Below, in pieces: positions 21,679 to 21,686 of a stretch of 21,686 nucleotides of DNA (positions are counted from its first letter, which is position 1; every line of letters begins with the position of its first letter). The notes below the pieces were generated by a model. The model ran no database searches. It worked only from the letters and a program-made list of their open reading frames with translations, and was not told the origin of the DNA. The translations under genes were made by a program, and so were the position numbers. Source of the stretch: a virus; the IMG/VR virus record IMGVR_UViG_3300043540_000044, positions 1 to 21,686 of that record. One strand, given 5' to 3'.

Positions 21679-21686
21679 GAGATTGA

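Noticed and set aside
1-21686. CRISPR array, tRNA, rRNA, insertion sequence, integrase or attachment site
   Set aside because: No regularly spaced direct repeats, no clover-leaf candidates noticed in the short gaps, and no transposase or recombinase frames; the coding density leaves no room.
21676-21686. TAGGAGATTGA at the window end as a start of a next gene
   Set aside because: GGAG could be the ribosome site of a gene beyond the window, but too little sequence remains to call it.

Overview
This window is a stretch of virion-assembly genes from a contractile-tailed double-stranded DNA bacteriophage (myovirus morphotype) or a prophage of that type. All 25 genes I accept lie on the + strand. 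They are packed with overlaps of a few bases or gaps below 100 bases, and most have good AGGAGG-like ribosome binding sites. There is no host-type gene, tRNA, transposon, integrase, lysis gene or replication gene, so neither the host nor the lifestyle can be read from the window. Base composition is a little above half GC by eye and uniform. The families point to a bacterial host, but I cannot name the lineage.

Layout. (1) 2-2373, head-completion end: a connector/adaptor-like protein cut by the window edge, a small beta-rich protein, and a protein with a Cys zinc motif. (2) 2370-5199, seven small genes of unknown function. Two encode strongly His-rich proteins, one of which carries an exact-offset internal duplication. 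(3) 5187-7489, neck and tail completion: an HK97 gp10-like protein, a probable tail terminator with a Pro-rich tail, and two unknowns. (4) 7502-10160, tail sheath with an inserted domain, then tail tube, followed by a GC-rich hairpin in the largest gap. (5) 10251-13810, two overlapping tail-assembly-chaperone-like genes and the tape measure. (6) 13810-21678, baseplate: hub, spike with a beta-helix of octad repeats, a Cys4 protein, a three-repeat protein, a LysM-plus-gp25 fusion protein and a baseplate J-like wedge protein.

How it works together: connector and neck proteins close the filled head. The tape measure, helped by the chaperones, sets the length of the tube, which grows from the hub and spike. 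The sheath polymerises around the tube and the terminator caps it. The wedge proteins (gp25-like and J-like) couple the baseplate to sheath contraction.

The core is an ordinary contractile tail. The parts worth a second look are the unknown cassette at 2.4-5.2 kb, the LysM-gp25 fusion, the extra domain in the sheath, the chaperone overlap, and a perfect hairpin inside the hub gene. I did not find a clearly new defence, anti-defence or mobile system.
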